Source: Spirosoma luteum DSM 19990 (GTDB lineage: Bacteria; Bacteroidota; Bacteroidia; Cytophagales; Spirosomataceae). Taken from it: DNA of 64,000 nt. The notes beneath the pieces were generated by a model. That model searched no databases and was not told where the DNA came from. It was given only the letters and a program-made list of their open reading frames with translations. A program made the translations under genes and the position numbers. The stretch lies in NCBI RefSeq assembly GCF_000374065.1, contig NZ_KB893245.1:372001-436000 (forward strand), in the 5' to 3' direction. Within the stretch, counting starts at the first letter, position 1; each line of letters starts with the position of its first letter. Shown in pieces: positions 41,752 to 49,693 of this stretch.

Positions 41752-42819
41752 ATGAAACTATTAATCACCGGTGGGGCCGGATTTATCGGGTCGCACGTTG
41801 TCCGGCTGTTCGTTACCAAATACCCTGAATACCAGATTTACAACCTCGATGCGTTGACCTACGCCGGGAACCTGGCCAACCTGTCGGACATTGAGCACGC
41901 GCCAAACTATACGTTCATAAAAGGGGATATTACCGACGCCAAATTTCTGGAGGATATGTTCACCGAACTTTCCTTTGATGGGGTCATCCACCTCGCAGCC
42001 GAATCGCACGTCGACCGCTCCATTACCGACCCCATGTCGTTCGTGATGACCAACGTGGTTGGAACGGTAAACCTGCTCAATGCCGCCAAAGATAGCTGGA
42101 AGGGTACCGACGGTAAGGCAGCTTACGAGGGTAAGCGTTTCTATCATGTCTCAACCGATGAGGTGTACGGTTCCCTCCACAATCCGGAAGATTTCTTTAC
42201 CGAAGAAACGGCTTATGAGCCGCAGTCTCCTTATTCCGCTTCCAAAGCGGCTTCGGATCATTTTGTTCGGGCTTATGGCAACACCTACAAGTTGCCGGTA
42301 GTAATCTCTAACTGCTCCAATAACTACGGTCCGAATCACTTCCCGGAGAAACTGATTCCGCTGATGATTCATAACATCCAGACCAACAAACCGCTGCCCG
42401 TGTACGGCAAAGGAGAGAACGTCCGGGACTGGCTGTATGTCGTCGATCATGCCCGCGCTATCGATGCCGTTTTCCACACCGGCAAACTGGGCGAAACTTA
42501 TAATATTGGTGGTTTTAATGAATGGAAGAACCTCGATCTGGTACACCTGCTATGCCAGATTATGGACCGCAAGCTGAATAGGGAAGAGGGTACTTCCGCT
42601 AAATTAATTACCTACGTAACGGATCGGGCCGGGCATGACCTTCGGTACGCCATTGATGCCCATAAGATTATGAATGAACTGGGCTGGCAACCGTCGCTTC
42701 AGTTTGAAGAAGGTCTCGAAAAAACGGTCGACTGGTTCCTGGCCAATCAATCCTGGCTCGACAATGTCACATCAGGTGCCTACCAAGGCTATTATCAGGA
42801 CATGTACGCAAATCGTTAA
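41752..42819 (+). CDS. rfbB: dTDP-glucose 4,6-dehydratase
   Basis: This 355-residue extended SDR converts dTDP-glucose to dTDP-4-keto-6-deoxyglucose. It shows TGGAGFIGSHV at residues 5-15, HLAAESHVDRSI near residue 82, the STDEVYGSL motif near residue 130 and SPYSASKAASDHFVRAY near residue 162, where Y and K are catalytic. NNYGPNHFPEKLIPLMI and GENVRDWLYVVDHARA are RmlB-specific. Together with rfbA downstream it makes the dTDP-sugar precursor for surface polysaccharide. rfbC and rfbD are not in the window. Confidence 0.96.
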   Translation: MKLLITGGAGFIGSHVVRLFVTKYPEYQIYNLDALTYAGNLANLSDIEHAPNYTFIKGDITDAKFLEDMFTELSFDGVIHLAAESHVDRSITDPMSFVMTNVVGTVNLLNAAKDSWKGTDGKAAYEGKRFYHVSTDEVYGSLHNPEDFFTEETAYEPQSPYSASKAASDHFVRAYGNTYKLPVVISNCSNNYGPNHFPEKLIPLMIHNIQTNKPLPVYGKGENVRDWLYVVDHARAIDAVFHTGKLGETYNIGGFNEWKNLDLVHLLCQIMDRKLNREEGTSAKLITYVTDRAGHDLRYAIDAHKIMNELGWQPSLQFEEGLEKTVDWFLANQSWLDNVTSGAYQGYYQDMYANR

Positions 42820-42898
42820 CAAAGGTGAAAGAGCGAATGAGTGAATGAGCGTTTTCAATGCTTTCACTCATTTGCTCTTTCACTCTTTTACTCGTTAA
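42812..42898. repeat. GAGTGAAA-type intergenic palindrome, copy 5
   Basis: The outer GTTAAC (42815-42820) pairs with GTTAAC-like bases at 42894-42899, and the core GTGAAAGAGCGAATGAGTGA pairs with the right arm at 42861-42884 with two mismatches. It fills the gap from the rfbB stop to 2 nt before the rfbA ATG. Confidence 0.85.
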
Positions 42899-42900
42899 AC

Positions 42901-43761
<861 letters not shown>

Positions 43762-43803
43762 GAAAAGAAACTGACCACATCAGCGCCTTGTGGGTTGACT
43801 GAT

Positions 43804-43839
43804 AAAAAAATGCCGGGGCAAATTGCTCCGGCATTTTTT
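43804..43839. terminator. Bidirectional rho-independent terminator after rfbA
   Basis: AAAAAATGCCGG (near 43804-43816) pairs with CCGGCATTTTTT (43828-43839). It has A and T tracts on both sides and lies 42 nt past the rfbA stop. Confidence 0.88.
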
Positions 43840-44175
43840 ATTAACCTAACCTATAAGAAATATCATTATTGGTGCTTGCTCCAGTAGCAATGGCATCAAC
43901 TATAGGCCAAAGGTACAACCTGAAGCAGGCCAGATAAAGAGAATAAATACTGTTTTTAGTTACTGTAATCAGAGTAGGCGAAAATCCGCACTTTAGTACG
44001 TAGTTCTACGTAATAGTATATTCTTTGTTTAAGTTAAACTGTTGTCTATTAGTTAATTAAGTTATTTCGTTAGTGAACAGGAAATATGGGAATAAGCGCT
44101 TCATGTTGTATGTTCGCTACGCTTTCCGGTTTTATCCATCCCCCTATTTTTTACTTTATTATCTCTTTTAAGCGC
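43840..44175. other. AT-rich regulatory gap upstream of the uncharacterised pair
   Basis: This 336-bp gap is AT-rich. It holds the TACGTA inverted repeat (43997-44012) and a TATTCTTTG sequence a few bases downstream, which is one base longer than the -7 consensus. An in-frame ATG at 44086 would add 30 residues without a family pattern to the next gene. No RNA gene is seen. Confidence 0.45.
43997..44012. promoter_or_regulatory. TACGTA inverted repeat, candidate operator
   Basis: TACGTA (43997-44002), 4 nt, TACGTA (44007-44012) make a 16-bp dyad. It sits just upstream of a -7-like TATTCTTTG, where a -33 region would be, and 164 nt before the next start codon. A dimeric regulator, for example the NarL-type regulator encoded at 46265-46939, is a plausible but untested binder. 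Confidence 0.4.
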
Positions 44176-44580
44176 ATGAACGATTCTATTTTTAATGAAA
44201 ATGCAGGGCGTTTTCTCACTGCTAAAGAAACCCAATCCCTCAAAGAGGCATACCGCAATTGTAAATTGGCCTGTGGTGGAAAAGAGGAGGAATACACTCG
44301 CTCGGAGTTTTTCGGTCTCGACAGAGTAAAGCAACTGCTGAAGCAAGCTGGCTGTGTGGGGATTCGTGTCCATTATGCCAACCGTTGGGAAAATGAGGAT
44401 GGGAAGCCTACCGAAGTGGGCAAGGGGGAATTTAAGCCCCGTGTTTTGCTAACGGGTGTCGATGCAAGGGGGAGGGATTTGGGCACTCAGCCAAACACGG
44501 GTGGCCTTAAAGATGATGGCGATTCGGGGGATATGGTAGTGGGTGATGGATGGACGTGTCCCAAACAGTGTGCTACGTAG
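44176..44580 (+). CDS. Uncharacterised soluble protein with GCxGIR motif
   Basis: This 134-residue protein (start at 44176, MNDSIFNENAG) has an N-terminal helical region (LTAKETQSLKEAYRN), a central FFGLDRVKQLLKQAGCVGIRVHYA, a VLLTGVDARGRDL segment and a C-terminal CPKQC. I recall the layout Gly-Cys-x-Gly-Ile-Arg plus a later GVD and a terminal CPxxC from uncharacterised Bacteroidota proteins, but I know no function. It has no signal peptide or membrane segment. It precedes by 18 nt a seven-TM protein, so the two probably act together. The cysteines could bind a metal. The function is unknown. Confidence 0.7.
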   Translation: MNDSIFNENAGRFLTAKETQSLKEAYRNCKLACGGKEEEYTRSEFFGLDRVKQLLKQAGCVGIRVHYANRWENEDGKPTEVGKGEFKPRVLLTGVDARGRDLGTQPNTGGLKDDGDSGDMVVGDGWTCPKQCAT

Positions 44581-44598
44581 TTGGAAGGGCATTAAATC

Positions 44599-45270
44599 AT
44601 GATAGAAAGACTTTTTCATCTAATTGAAAAATACCCTTTAAATTTAGTTTCTCATTTGTTCAGTCTGCTTCCAATCGTGCTGGGGCTGACCTTTTTCAAT
44701 TGTCTGTCAAAGAGTTATAGGCTTGTTCTGTTGCTGTTTGCGCTCTATTTCATCAGTGATACGTATTCGCTCTGGCTGGTTATGGCGCGGGTGAGTACGT
44801 ACCCCATCCAAAACCTACAACCGCTATTTGAAATAAGCATCGTAACTGCCGTTTACCTAAACAGTTTTCAAAAAAACGAGACGGAGAAATGGGTGAAACT
44901 CGCTGCTATTCTGAGTGCAATCATTATTATTTTCAGTTATCGGCAAAATACTATTTCAACGGTTGGCCTTACCACACAACGCCTGTTTGAAACAGTAGTG
45001 GTACTGCTCTACTTCAATAAAATACTGATAGAAGCACGGGTGAAAAATATCCTGTTCCATAGCATGTTCTGGCTAAGTTCGGGATTGTTGATTTATTCGG
45101 CCGGTACATTCTTCTTTTCACTTTTTAGCTCATACCTGTACAGCGATACCATTACAAATGAAGAATTCGACCCGTTCTGGAAACTGAATCAAATTTTGTT
45201 CATTATACTCTGCCTGATGTCGTCCGTTGGTATATGGGTTTGCAGGTACGAAACGGATAACCTGTCTTAA
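44599..45270 (+). CDS. Uncharacterised seven-TM membrane protein
   Basis: This 223-residue protein has about seven hydrophobic segments (residues near 18-36, 42-62, 72-92, 98-116, 128-145, 152-176 and 197-216; for example LLPIVLGLTFFNCL and LVLLLFALYFISDTYSLWLV). I see no catalytic motif or named domain. It begins 18 nt after the 44176-44580 gene and is very likely co-transcribed and functionally paired with it. The coding sequence is AT-rich. It precedes a two-component system in the same direction, which has its own -7 box. Confidence 0.75.
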   Translation: MIERLFHLIEKYPLNLVSHLFSLLPIVLGLTFFNCLSKSYRLVLLLFALYFISDTYSLWLVMARVSTYPIQNLQPLFEISIVTAVYLNSFQKNETEKWVKLAAILSAIIIIFSYRQNTISTVGLTTQRLFETVVVLLYFNKILIEARVKNILFHSMFWLSSGLLIYSAGTFFFSLFSSYLYSDTITNEEFDPFWKLNQILFIILCLMSSVGIWVCRYETDNLS

Positions 45271-45339
45271 CAGGGAAATCAATAAAACGGGGTTGCCGTT
45301 TACTCAATGGTTCGGGTAAGCAATTGACATTCAGTCAGG

Positions 45340-45347
45340 TATTTTTG
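45340..45347 (+). promoter_or_regulatory. -7 promoter box for the two-component system
   Basis: TATTTTTG matches TAnnTTTG, 37 nt before the kinase ATG at 45385. A TTG at 45324-45326 is too close to be a standard -33 element. Confidence 0.4.
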
Positions 45348-45384
45348 ACCTTTACTCATCATGGATTACCTGTAAATCGAGATA

Positions 45385-46197
45385 ATGTCGACAAACGCCG
45401 GTTTTGCAATTGCCGTTGGGACGGCTATATTATTGATAATGGCCGTGTTCATTATCATCTTTGTCGCCTATTATCAGCAAAAACAAACCCAGCAGCAGCT
45501 CGCCATCAAAGAGCTACAGGCGCAGCATCGGCAGCAGCTGATGGAGGCTACATTCCGGGGGCAGGAAGAAGAACGCAAGCGGCTCGCCGAAGATATGCAC
45601 GACGGTATTGGCACTATGCTGTCAATTACCAAAATGAGCCTGAACCAACTGGAAAAACAGTTGAGTAGTACGATGGAACTGGCGTTACAGTTTCAGAAGA
45701 CGCGCTCCATGATTGACGAAACCATGACAAATGTCCGGCGTATCAGTCGGAACCTGGTTCCGACAACCCTGGAGCGGTTTGGTTTGCTGGCCGCTCTGGA
45801 AGAACTTGCCGAACGCGCAACAACACCCGAAACGGAGGTGCAGCTCGTATACACCGAATCGGCCATCCATTTGCTCCCCGTTACGGAGTTGATGTTTTAT
45901 CGCATTGCGCAGGAGTTGGTAAACAATGCCATCCGCCATGCCCGTGCCGGGCACATAACGATTCAACTGGTTTATTTTGATAGCGAAGTCAGACTAGCTG
46001 TACTGGATGATGGCGTTGGGTTTGATGTTGATGCCGTTATGGAGAACAGGCAAACCGGGCTGGGGCTGCGCAACATTGAGAGTCGCCTGAACGTAGTCAA
46101 TGGCCATGTAACGTTCGATTCATCCCCCGGCCGGGGTTCCCGAATTCATGTGCAGGTTCATCTGCATGAAATACAGCCGGCAAAAATAATGAGTTGA
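45385..46197 (+). CDS. Sensor histidine kinase (HisKA_3 type)
   Basis: This 270-residue protein has a single N-terminal transmembrane helix (about residues 8-30, VGTAILLIMAVFIIIFVAY), a coiled-coil linker (QQKQTQQQLAIKELQAQHRQ), a HisKA_3 domain with the phosphoacceptor in LAEDMHDGIGTML near residue 74, and an HATPase_c domain (AQELVNNAIRHARAG, LDDGVGFD, GLGLRNIESRLNVV, SSPGRGSRI). It has almost no periplasmic part, so it probably senses a membrane or cytoplasmic signal, perhaps through the membrane protein encoded just upstream. The response regulator gene follows by 67 nt. Confidence 0.93.
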   Translation: MSTNAGFAIAVGTAILLIMAVFIIIFVAYYQQKQTQQQLAIKELQAQHRQQLMEATFRGQEEERKRLAEDMHDGIGTMLSITKMSLNQLEKQLSSTMELALQFQKTRSMIDETMTNVRRISRNLVPTTLERFGLLAALEELAERATTPETEVQLVYTESAIHLLPVTELMFYRIAQELVNNAIRHARAGHITIQLVYFDSEVRLAVLDDGVGFDVDAVMENRQTGLGLRNIESRLNVVNGHVTFDSSPGRGSRIHVQVHLHEIQPAKIMS

Positions 46198-46264
46198 TTT
46201 GTTTGCGGGATAATGGCTACTTTCGACTAATGATTATGGCTTTAACCCTAACGCTTCCTTTCCC

Positions 46265-46939
46265 ATGAGAAAAATTAAACTAGCCCTCTGCGACGATCAT
46301 ACGCTGTTCCGCATCGGCATGGCCACCATTGTTGGCCAGATTCATGATTTCGAACTGGTTCTGGAAGCAGGTAATGGTCAGGAATTGATCGACAAAATTC
46401 CCCGCAAGATGCCCGATGTGGTGCTGCTCGACCTTCAAATGCCGGTTATGGATGGAACCGCTACCGCCGATTACTTGCGGGAACATTATCCACTCATCAA
46501 GATTGTGGTGTTAACGATGCATGACGAAGATAGAATGGTCCTGCATTTACTGGAGAAAGGGGTTAGCGGCTATCTGCTCAAGGATGCCGAAGCGGGTGAA
46601 GTAGAAAAAGCCGTTCGTAAGGTGATGGATGAAGGGGTATACCTAAACGAGTTCGTATCGAAGGCTATGCTTCGCAAAATGACTAATAAAACAACGGTCA
46701 ATAAGCCGGTCAACGCTTTCTACAACAGTAAAGTACTCTTATCGGAACGGGAAAAAGAAGTACTGATGCTCATTTGCGAAGGCCTTTCGACGAATGAAAT
46801 CAGCGAAAAAATCTTTTTGAGTCCCCGCACGGTCGAAGGGCATCGGCTACGTATTCTTGAAAAAACGGGTACCAAAAATACGGCCGGTATGGTGGCTTAT
46901 GCCTTTAAGAATGATCTGGTTAGCAACACTATGGTTTAG
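46265..46939 (+). CDS. NarL/LuxR-family response regulator
   Basis: This 224-residue protein has a receiver domain (LALCDDHTLFRIGM, phosphoacceptor D56 in VVLLDLQMPVMDG, VLTMHDEDR, GYLLKDA) and a C-terminal LuxR helix-turn-helix (LSEREKEVLMLICEGLSTNE and SPRTVEGHRLRIL). It is the partner of the kinase encoded directly upstream. The regulon is unknown; the TACGTA dyad at 43997-44012, upstream of the neighbouring membrane-protein pair, is a candidate site. A promoter for lemA follows about 120 nt downstream. Confidence 0.93.
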   Translation: MRKIKLALCDDHTLFRIGMATIVGQIHDFELVLEAGNGQELIDKIPRKMPDVVLLDLQMPVMDGTATADYLREHYPLIKIVVLTMHDEDRMVLHLLEKGVSGYLLKDAEAGEVEKAVRKVMDEGVYLNEFVSKAMLRKMTNKTTVNKPVNAFYNSKVLLSEREKEVLMLICEGLSTNEISEKIFLSPRTVEGHRLRILEKTGTKNTAGMVAYAFKNDLVSNTMV

Positions 46940-47060
46940 GGAAGCGGATTCGATGGGTCCGGTAGCGGGTAAACCCATTAGTCGATTACCAGTTATCAAA
47001 GCAGAGGCCGGATAAAATTGGTAAAAACGCCGTTGGCGTAGTTTTACACCAACAAATTAG

Positions 47061-47068
47061 TAGTTTTG
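47061..47068 (+). promoter_or_regulatory. -7 promoter box for lemA
   Basis: TAGTTTTG matches TAnnTTTG, 44 nt before the ATG at 47113. TTG at 47033-47035 is a possible -33 element with a 25-nt spacer. Confidence 0.45.
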
Positions 47069-47112
47069 ACCAACTTTGCCCCTAATCACATAACACTGGT
47101 CTCTGCTATACC

Positions 47113-47694
47113 ATGTCAAAAACATTAATTGTCGTAGTTGTTATCGCCCTCGCGCTGGGTGTGTTTGGTTGCAGTTCGTACAACGGTCTGGTTCAGGAAG
47201 ACACGAACGTGCAGGAGAAATGGGCGCAGGTTCAAACCCAGTACCAGCGCCGGTCGGACCTGATTCCCAACCTGGTTCGAACCGTACAGGGAGCGGCCAA
47301 TTTCGAGAAGAGTACGCTGACCGAGGTCATTCAGGCCCGTGCCAGAGCAACTAGTATCAACCTTAATGCTGATCAGCTTACCCCCGAAAACATTCAGAAA
47401 TTTCAGGCGGCACAGGATCAGTTGAGTGGTTCGCTGTCCAAACTGCTGGCGGTAGCGGAGGCTTATCCGCAACTGAAAGCAACGCAGAATTTCTCTGAGT
47501 TACAGGCCCAGTTGGAAGGGACGGAAAATCGAATCTCTGTTTCCCGGAACGACTTCAATGGAGCGGTAAAAACCTACAATCAGTCGGTTCGTTCGTTCCC
47601 GAACAACATCTTCGCCGGCATTTTTGGCTTCCCCGTAAAAGGATTCTTCGAAGCTTCACAGGCCGCCCAAAGTGCACCAACGGTTCAGTTTTAA
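47113..47694 (+). CDS. lemA: LemA family protein
   Basis: This 193-residue protein has an N-terminal hydrophobic segment with a lipobox-like ALGVFGCSSYN (Cys20), so it may be a lipoprotein. The LemA core follows: NVQEKWAQVQTQYQRRSDLIPNLV near residues 32-55 and a long helical bundle to RISVSRNDFNGAVKTYNQSV and FPVKGFFEA at the C-terminus. LemA proteins are envelope proteins of unknown activity and are often encoded with TPM-domain proteins, exactly as here. A palindrome separates it from the next gene. Confidence 0.93.
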   Translation: MSKTLIVVVVIALALGVFGCSSYNGLVQEDTNVQEKWAQVQTQYQRRSDLIPNLVRTVQGAANFEKSTLTEVIQARARATSINLNADQLTPENIQKFQAAQDQLSGSLSKLLAVAEAYPQLKATQNFSELQAQLEGTENRISVSRNDFNGAVKTYNQSVRSFPNNIFAGIFGFPVKGFFEASQAAQSAPTVQF

Positions 47695-47709
47695 TGAACG
47701 ATGTAGCCT

Positions 47710-47756
47710 GAATAATGGATGATGACGATCCCGGAGGTAGTCATTGTCCATTATTC
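47710..47756. repeat. Intergenic palindrome between lemA and the first TPM gene
   Basis: GAATAATGGATGATGAC (47710-47726) and its near reverse complement at 47740-47756 pair with two mismatches. It lies 15 nt past the lemA stop and 30 nt before the next ATG. The unit is related to AATGGATAATG-type sequences. Confidence 0.7.
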
Positions 47757-47786
47757 GTTAGTCATTTTACATTTTCAGGATAAATC

Positions 47787-48215
47787 ATGAATCCCTTCAC
47801 CGCCGATGAACAGCAGCGCATTGTAGCCTCCATTCGGCAAGCCGAAAGGAATACATCGGGCGAAATCCGGGTACATGTAGAAGCGCACTGTACGACGGCC
47901 GACCCCGTTCAACGGGCTATTGATGTATTTGCTCACCTGGGGATGCATCAGACCAAAGACCAAAACGGCGTCCTGTTCTACCTCGCTCATGCCGACCGTA
48001 AATTTGCCGTTGTTGGTGATAAAGGAATCGATGCGAAAGTGCCCGCTGATTTTTGGGAGACTACCAAGGATCTACTCCGTAGTCATTTTGCAAAGGGAGC
48101 CTATGCGGATGGCTTGAGCCGGGGAATAGAACAGGCCGGGCAACAGTTGAAACAGTATTTCCCTTACGCCAGCGATGATACCAACGAACTAGCTGACGAT
48201 ATCTCGTTTGACTGA
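47787..48215 (+). CDS. TPM domain-containing protein (short)
   Basis: This 142-residue protein has the TPM domain: FTADEQQRIVASIRQAERNTSGEIRVHVE at the start, QNGVLFYLAHADRKFAVVGDKGID near residues 55-80, and GLSRGIEQAGQQL near the end. There is no signal peptide, so it is probably cytoplasmic or needs another way to the membrane. TPM domains occur in envelope and photosystem repair proteins and resemble acid phosphatase folds. Its stop overlaps the start region of the next TPM gene by 8 nt, so they are translationally coupled. Confidence 0.9.
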   Translation: MNPFTADEQQRIVASIRQAERNTSGEIRVHVEAHCTTADPVQRAIDVFAHLGMHQTKDQNGVLFYLAHADRKFAVVGDKGIDAKVPADFWETTKDLLRSHFAKGAYADGLSRGIEQAGQQLKQYFPYASDDTNELADDISFD

Positions 48216-49059
48216 TACCGCCGTGACCGTACCGAATTTTTTCTATACAATTGTTCGTATTCTCCGTCTTGCACTCGTGGTACTGCTGCTGCTTGCGCCA
48301 GCCGGTGTATGGGCGCAGGACTCCGCCACCGATACCGGCACATCGACTGTAATTCCCGATAAGCCAAATCCACCCCGGCTGGTCAACGATTTTGTGGGTA
48401 TTTTATCCAGCTCTGACCGGGCCCAACTGGAACAGAAACTCCGGGTTTACAATGACTCAACGTCAACCCAAATTGTTGTTGTGATCGTTAAAACGACCGA
48501 ACCTTATCCCATTGGCGATTTTGCCTTTCAGGTAGGGCGAAAATGGGGTATCGGTCAAAAGGGAAAAAATAATGGTCTGGTGCTTGCCTGGGCTACGGAA
48601 ACCCGCAAAGTATACATTGCCACGGGCTATGGACTGGAGGGTGCCATCCCGGATGCCATTGCCAAGCGGATTATATCGAACACCATTGTTCCGGCCTTTA
48701 AACAGGAGCAATACTACCAGGGGTTGGACAACGCAACGACCGAAATCATTCAGCGGGCCAGTGGCGAATACAAAGCCGACCCCGACACGGATACGGGTGA
48801 TGGCGGAATACCAATTATCTTCATCGTTTTTGGTGTCATCCTCATTATCTTTTTCTTTTCCCGACGTAACAACGGGGGTGGGGGAAGCAACCGCAATAGG
48901 GGAGGAGGTTGGGGCCCCATCTTCCTGCCAACCTCAACGTACTCTGGCTGGGGTGGCTCAGGCGGTGGTGGCTGGAGTGGCGGTGGTGGAAGTGGAGGAG
49001 GGTTCGGTGGCTTTGGTGGTGGTAGTTTCGGGGGTGGGGGTGCCGGAGGAAGTTACTAA
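48208..49059 (+). CDS. TPM domain-containing protein with glycine-rich tail
   Basis: This 283-residue protein has an N-terminal signal or anchor (LRLALVVLLLLAPAGVWAQ), a TPM domain (LVNDFVGILSSSDRAQLEQKL near residue 50, TQIVVVIVKTTEPYPIGDF, NGLVLAWATETRKVYIATGYG), one C-terminal transmembrane helix (IPIIFIVFGVILIIFFF near residues 199-215) and a tail made largely of glycine, serine and tryptophan. It starts at TTG 48208 or GTG 48223; no ATG is available. The gene overlaps the previous stop codon. This lemA-TPM-TPM order is a common Bacteroidota operon. Confidence 0.9.
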   Translation: MTDTAVTVPNFFYTIVRILRLALVVLLLLAPAGVWAQDSATDTGTSTVIPDKPNPPRLVNDFVGILSSSDRAQLEQKLRVYNDSTSTQIVVVIVKTTEPYPIGDFAFQVGRKWGIGQKGKNNGLVLAWATETRKVYIATGYGLEGAIPDAIAKRIISNTIVPAFKQEQYYQGLDNATTEIIQRASGEYKADPDTDTGDGGIPIIFIVFGVILIIFFFSRRNNGGGGSNRNRGGGWGPIFLPTSTYSGWGGSGGGGWSGGGGSGGGFGGFGGGSFGGGGAGGSY

Positions 49060-49079
49060 AGCCAGATTAACCGAGTCAC

Positions 49080-49652
49080 TTAAACAAGCTGTTTCTCAAT
49101 TAGCAGGATGAACAGATGAATCACTTTGATGTGAATCTCCTGAATGCGGTCGGCATAGCCAAAATGGGGTACCCGAATCTCAACATCGGCCTGACTGGCC
49201 AGCTTTCCGCCGTCTTTACCGGTCAATAAAACCACCTTCATTCCTTTGTGCCGGGCGGCTTCAACAGCTTTCACCACATTGGCCGAATTGCCGCTTGTGC
49301 TTAGGCCCAGCAGCACATCACCCTCACTGCCCAGGCCTTCTACAAACCGGGAAAAAACGTAATCGTATCCATAGTCATTACTAACGCAGGAAAGATGGCT
49401 GACGTCAGAAATGGCAATGGCTGCCAGGGAACGACGATCATCGCGATAACGGCCTGATAATTCTTCCGCAAAATGCATGGCATCGCAATGGGAGCCTCCG
49501 TTGCCACAGGAAATAATTTTACGGCCATTGCGCAGGGCGTCAGCCATCAGCGTTGCCGCCTGTTCAATGGCCGTCAGATGAGCAGGATCGTTGAGAAACG
49601 TATTCAAAACCGATTGTGCTTCGGCTAGTTCCTGCCGGATAATATCAAGCAT
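49080..49652 (-). CDS. gmhA: D-sedoheptulose 7-phosphate isomerase
   Basis: This 190-residue SIS-domain protein isomerises sedoheptulose 7-phosphate to D-glycero-D-manno-heptose 7-phosphate, the first step to LPS-core or S-layer heptose. Motifs are [27 protein letters not shown] near residues 43-68 and [22 protein letters not shown] near residue 113, the two phosphate loops of GmhA. The start at 49652 was chosen because homologues begin at this helix. It is convergent with the TPM gene and follows the Wzi-like gene, which fits a role in surface polysaccharide. Confidence 0.92.
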   Translation of the reverse strand: MLDIIRQELAEAQSVLNTFLNDPAHLTAIEQAATLMADALRNGRKIISCGNGGSHCDAMHFAEELSGRYRDDRRSLAAIAISDVSHLSCVSNDYGYDYVFSRFVEGLGSEGDVLLGLSTSGNSANVVKAVEAARHKGMKVVLLTGKDGGKLASQADVEIRVPHFGYADRIQEIHIKVIHLFILLIEKQLV

Positions 49653-49693
49653 TAATGACGTAGTAAAGTAGAAAATCGGTAAGGCGTGGCGTG

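Noticed and set aside
7236-42898. The GAGTGAAA elements as CRISPR repeats or insertion sequences
   Set aside because: They have no constant spacers, no array, no transposase and no target-site duplications that I can see.
44086-44175. N-terminal extension of the 44176-44580 protein from ATG 44086
   Set aside because: The 30 extra residues are not conserved in pattern, and the family layout begins at the later ATG; the extension runs through the likely promoter and leader.
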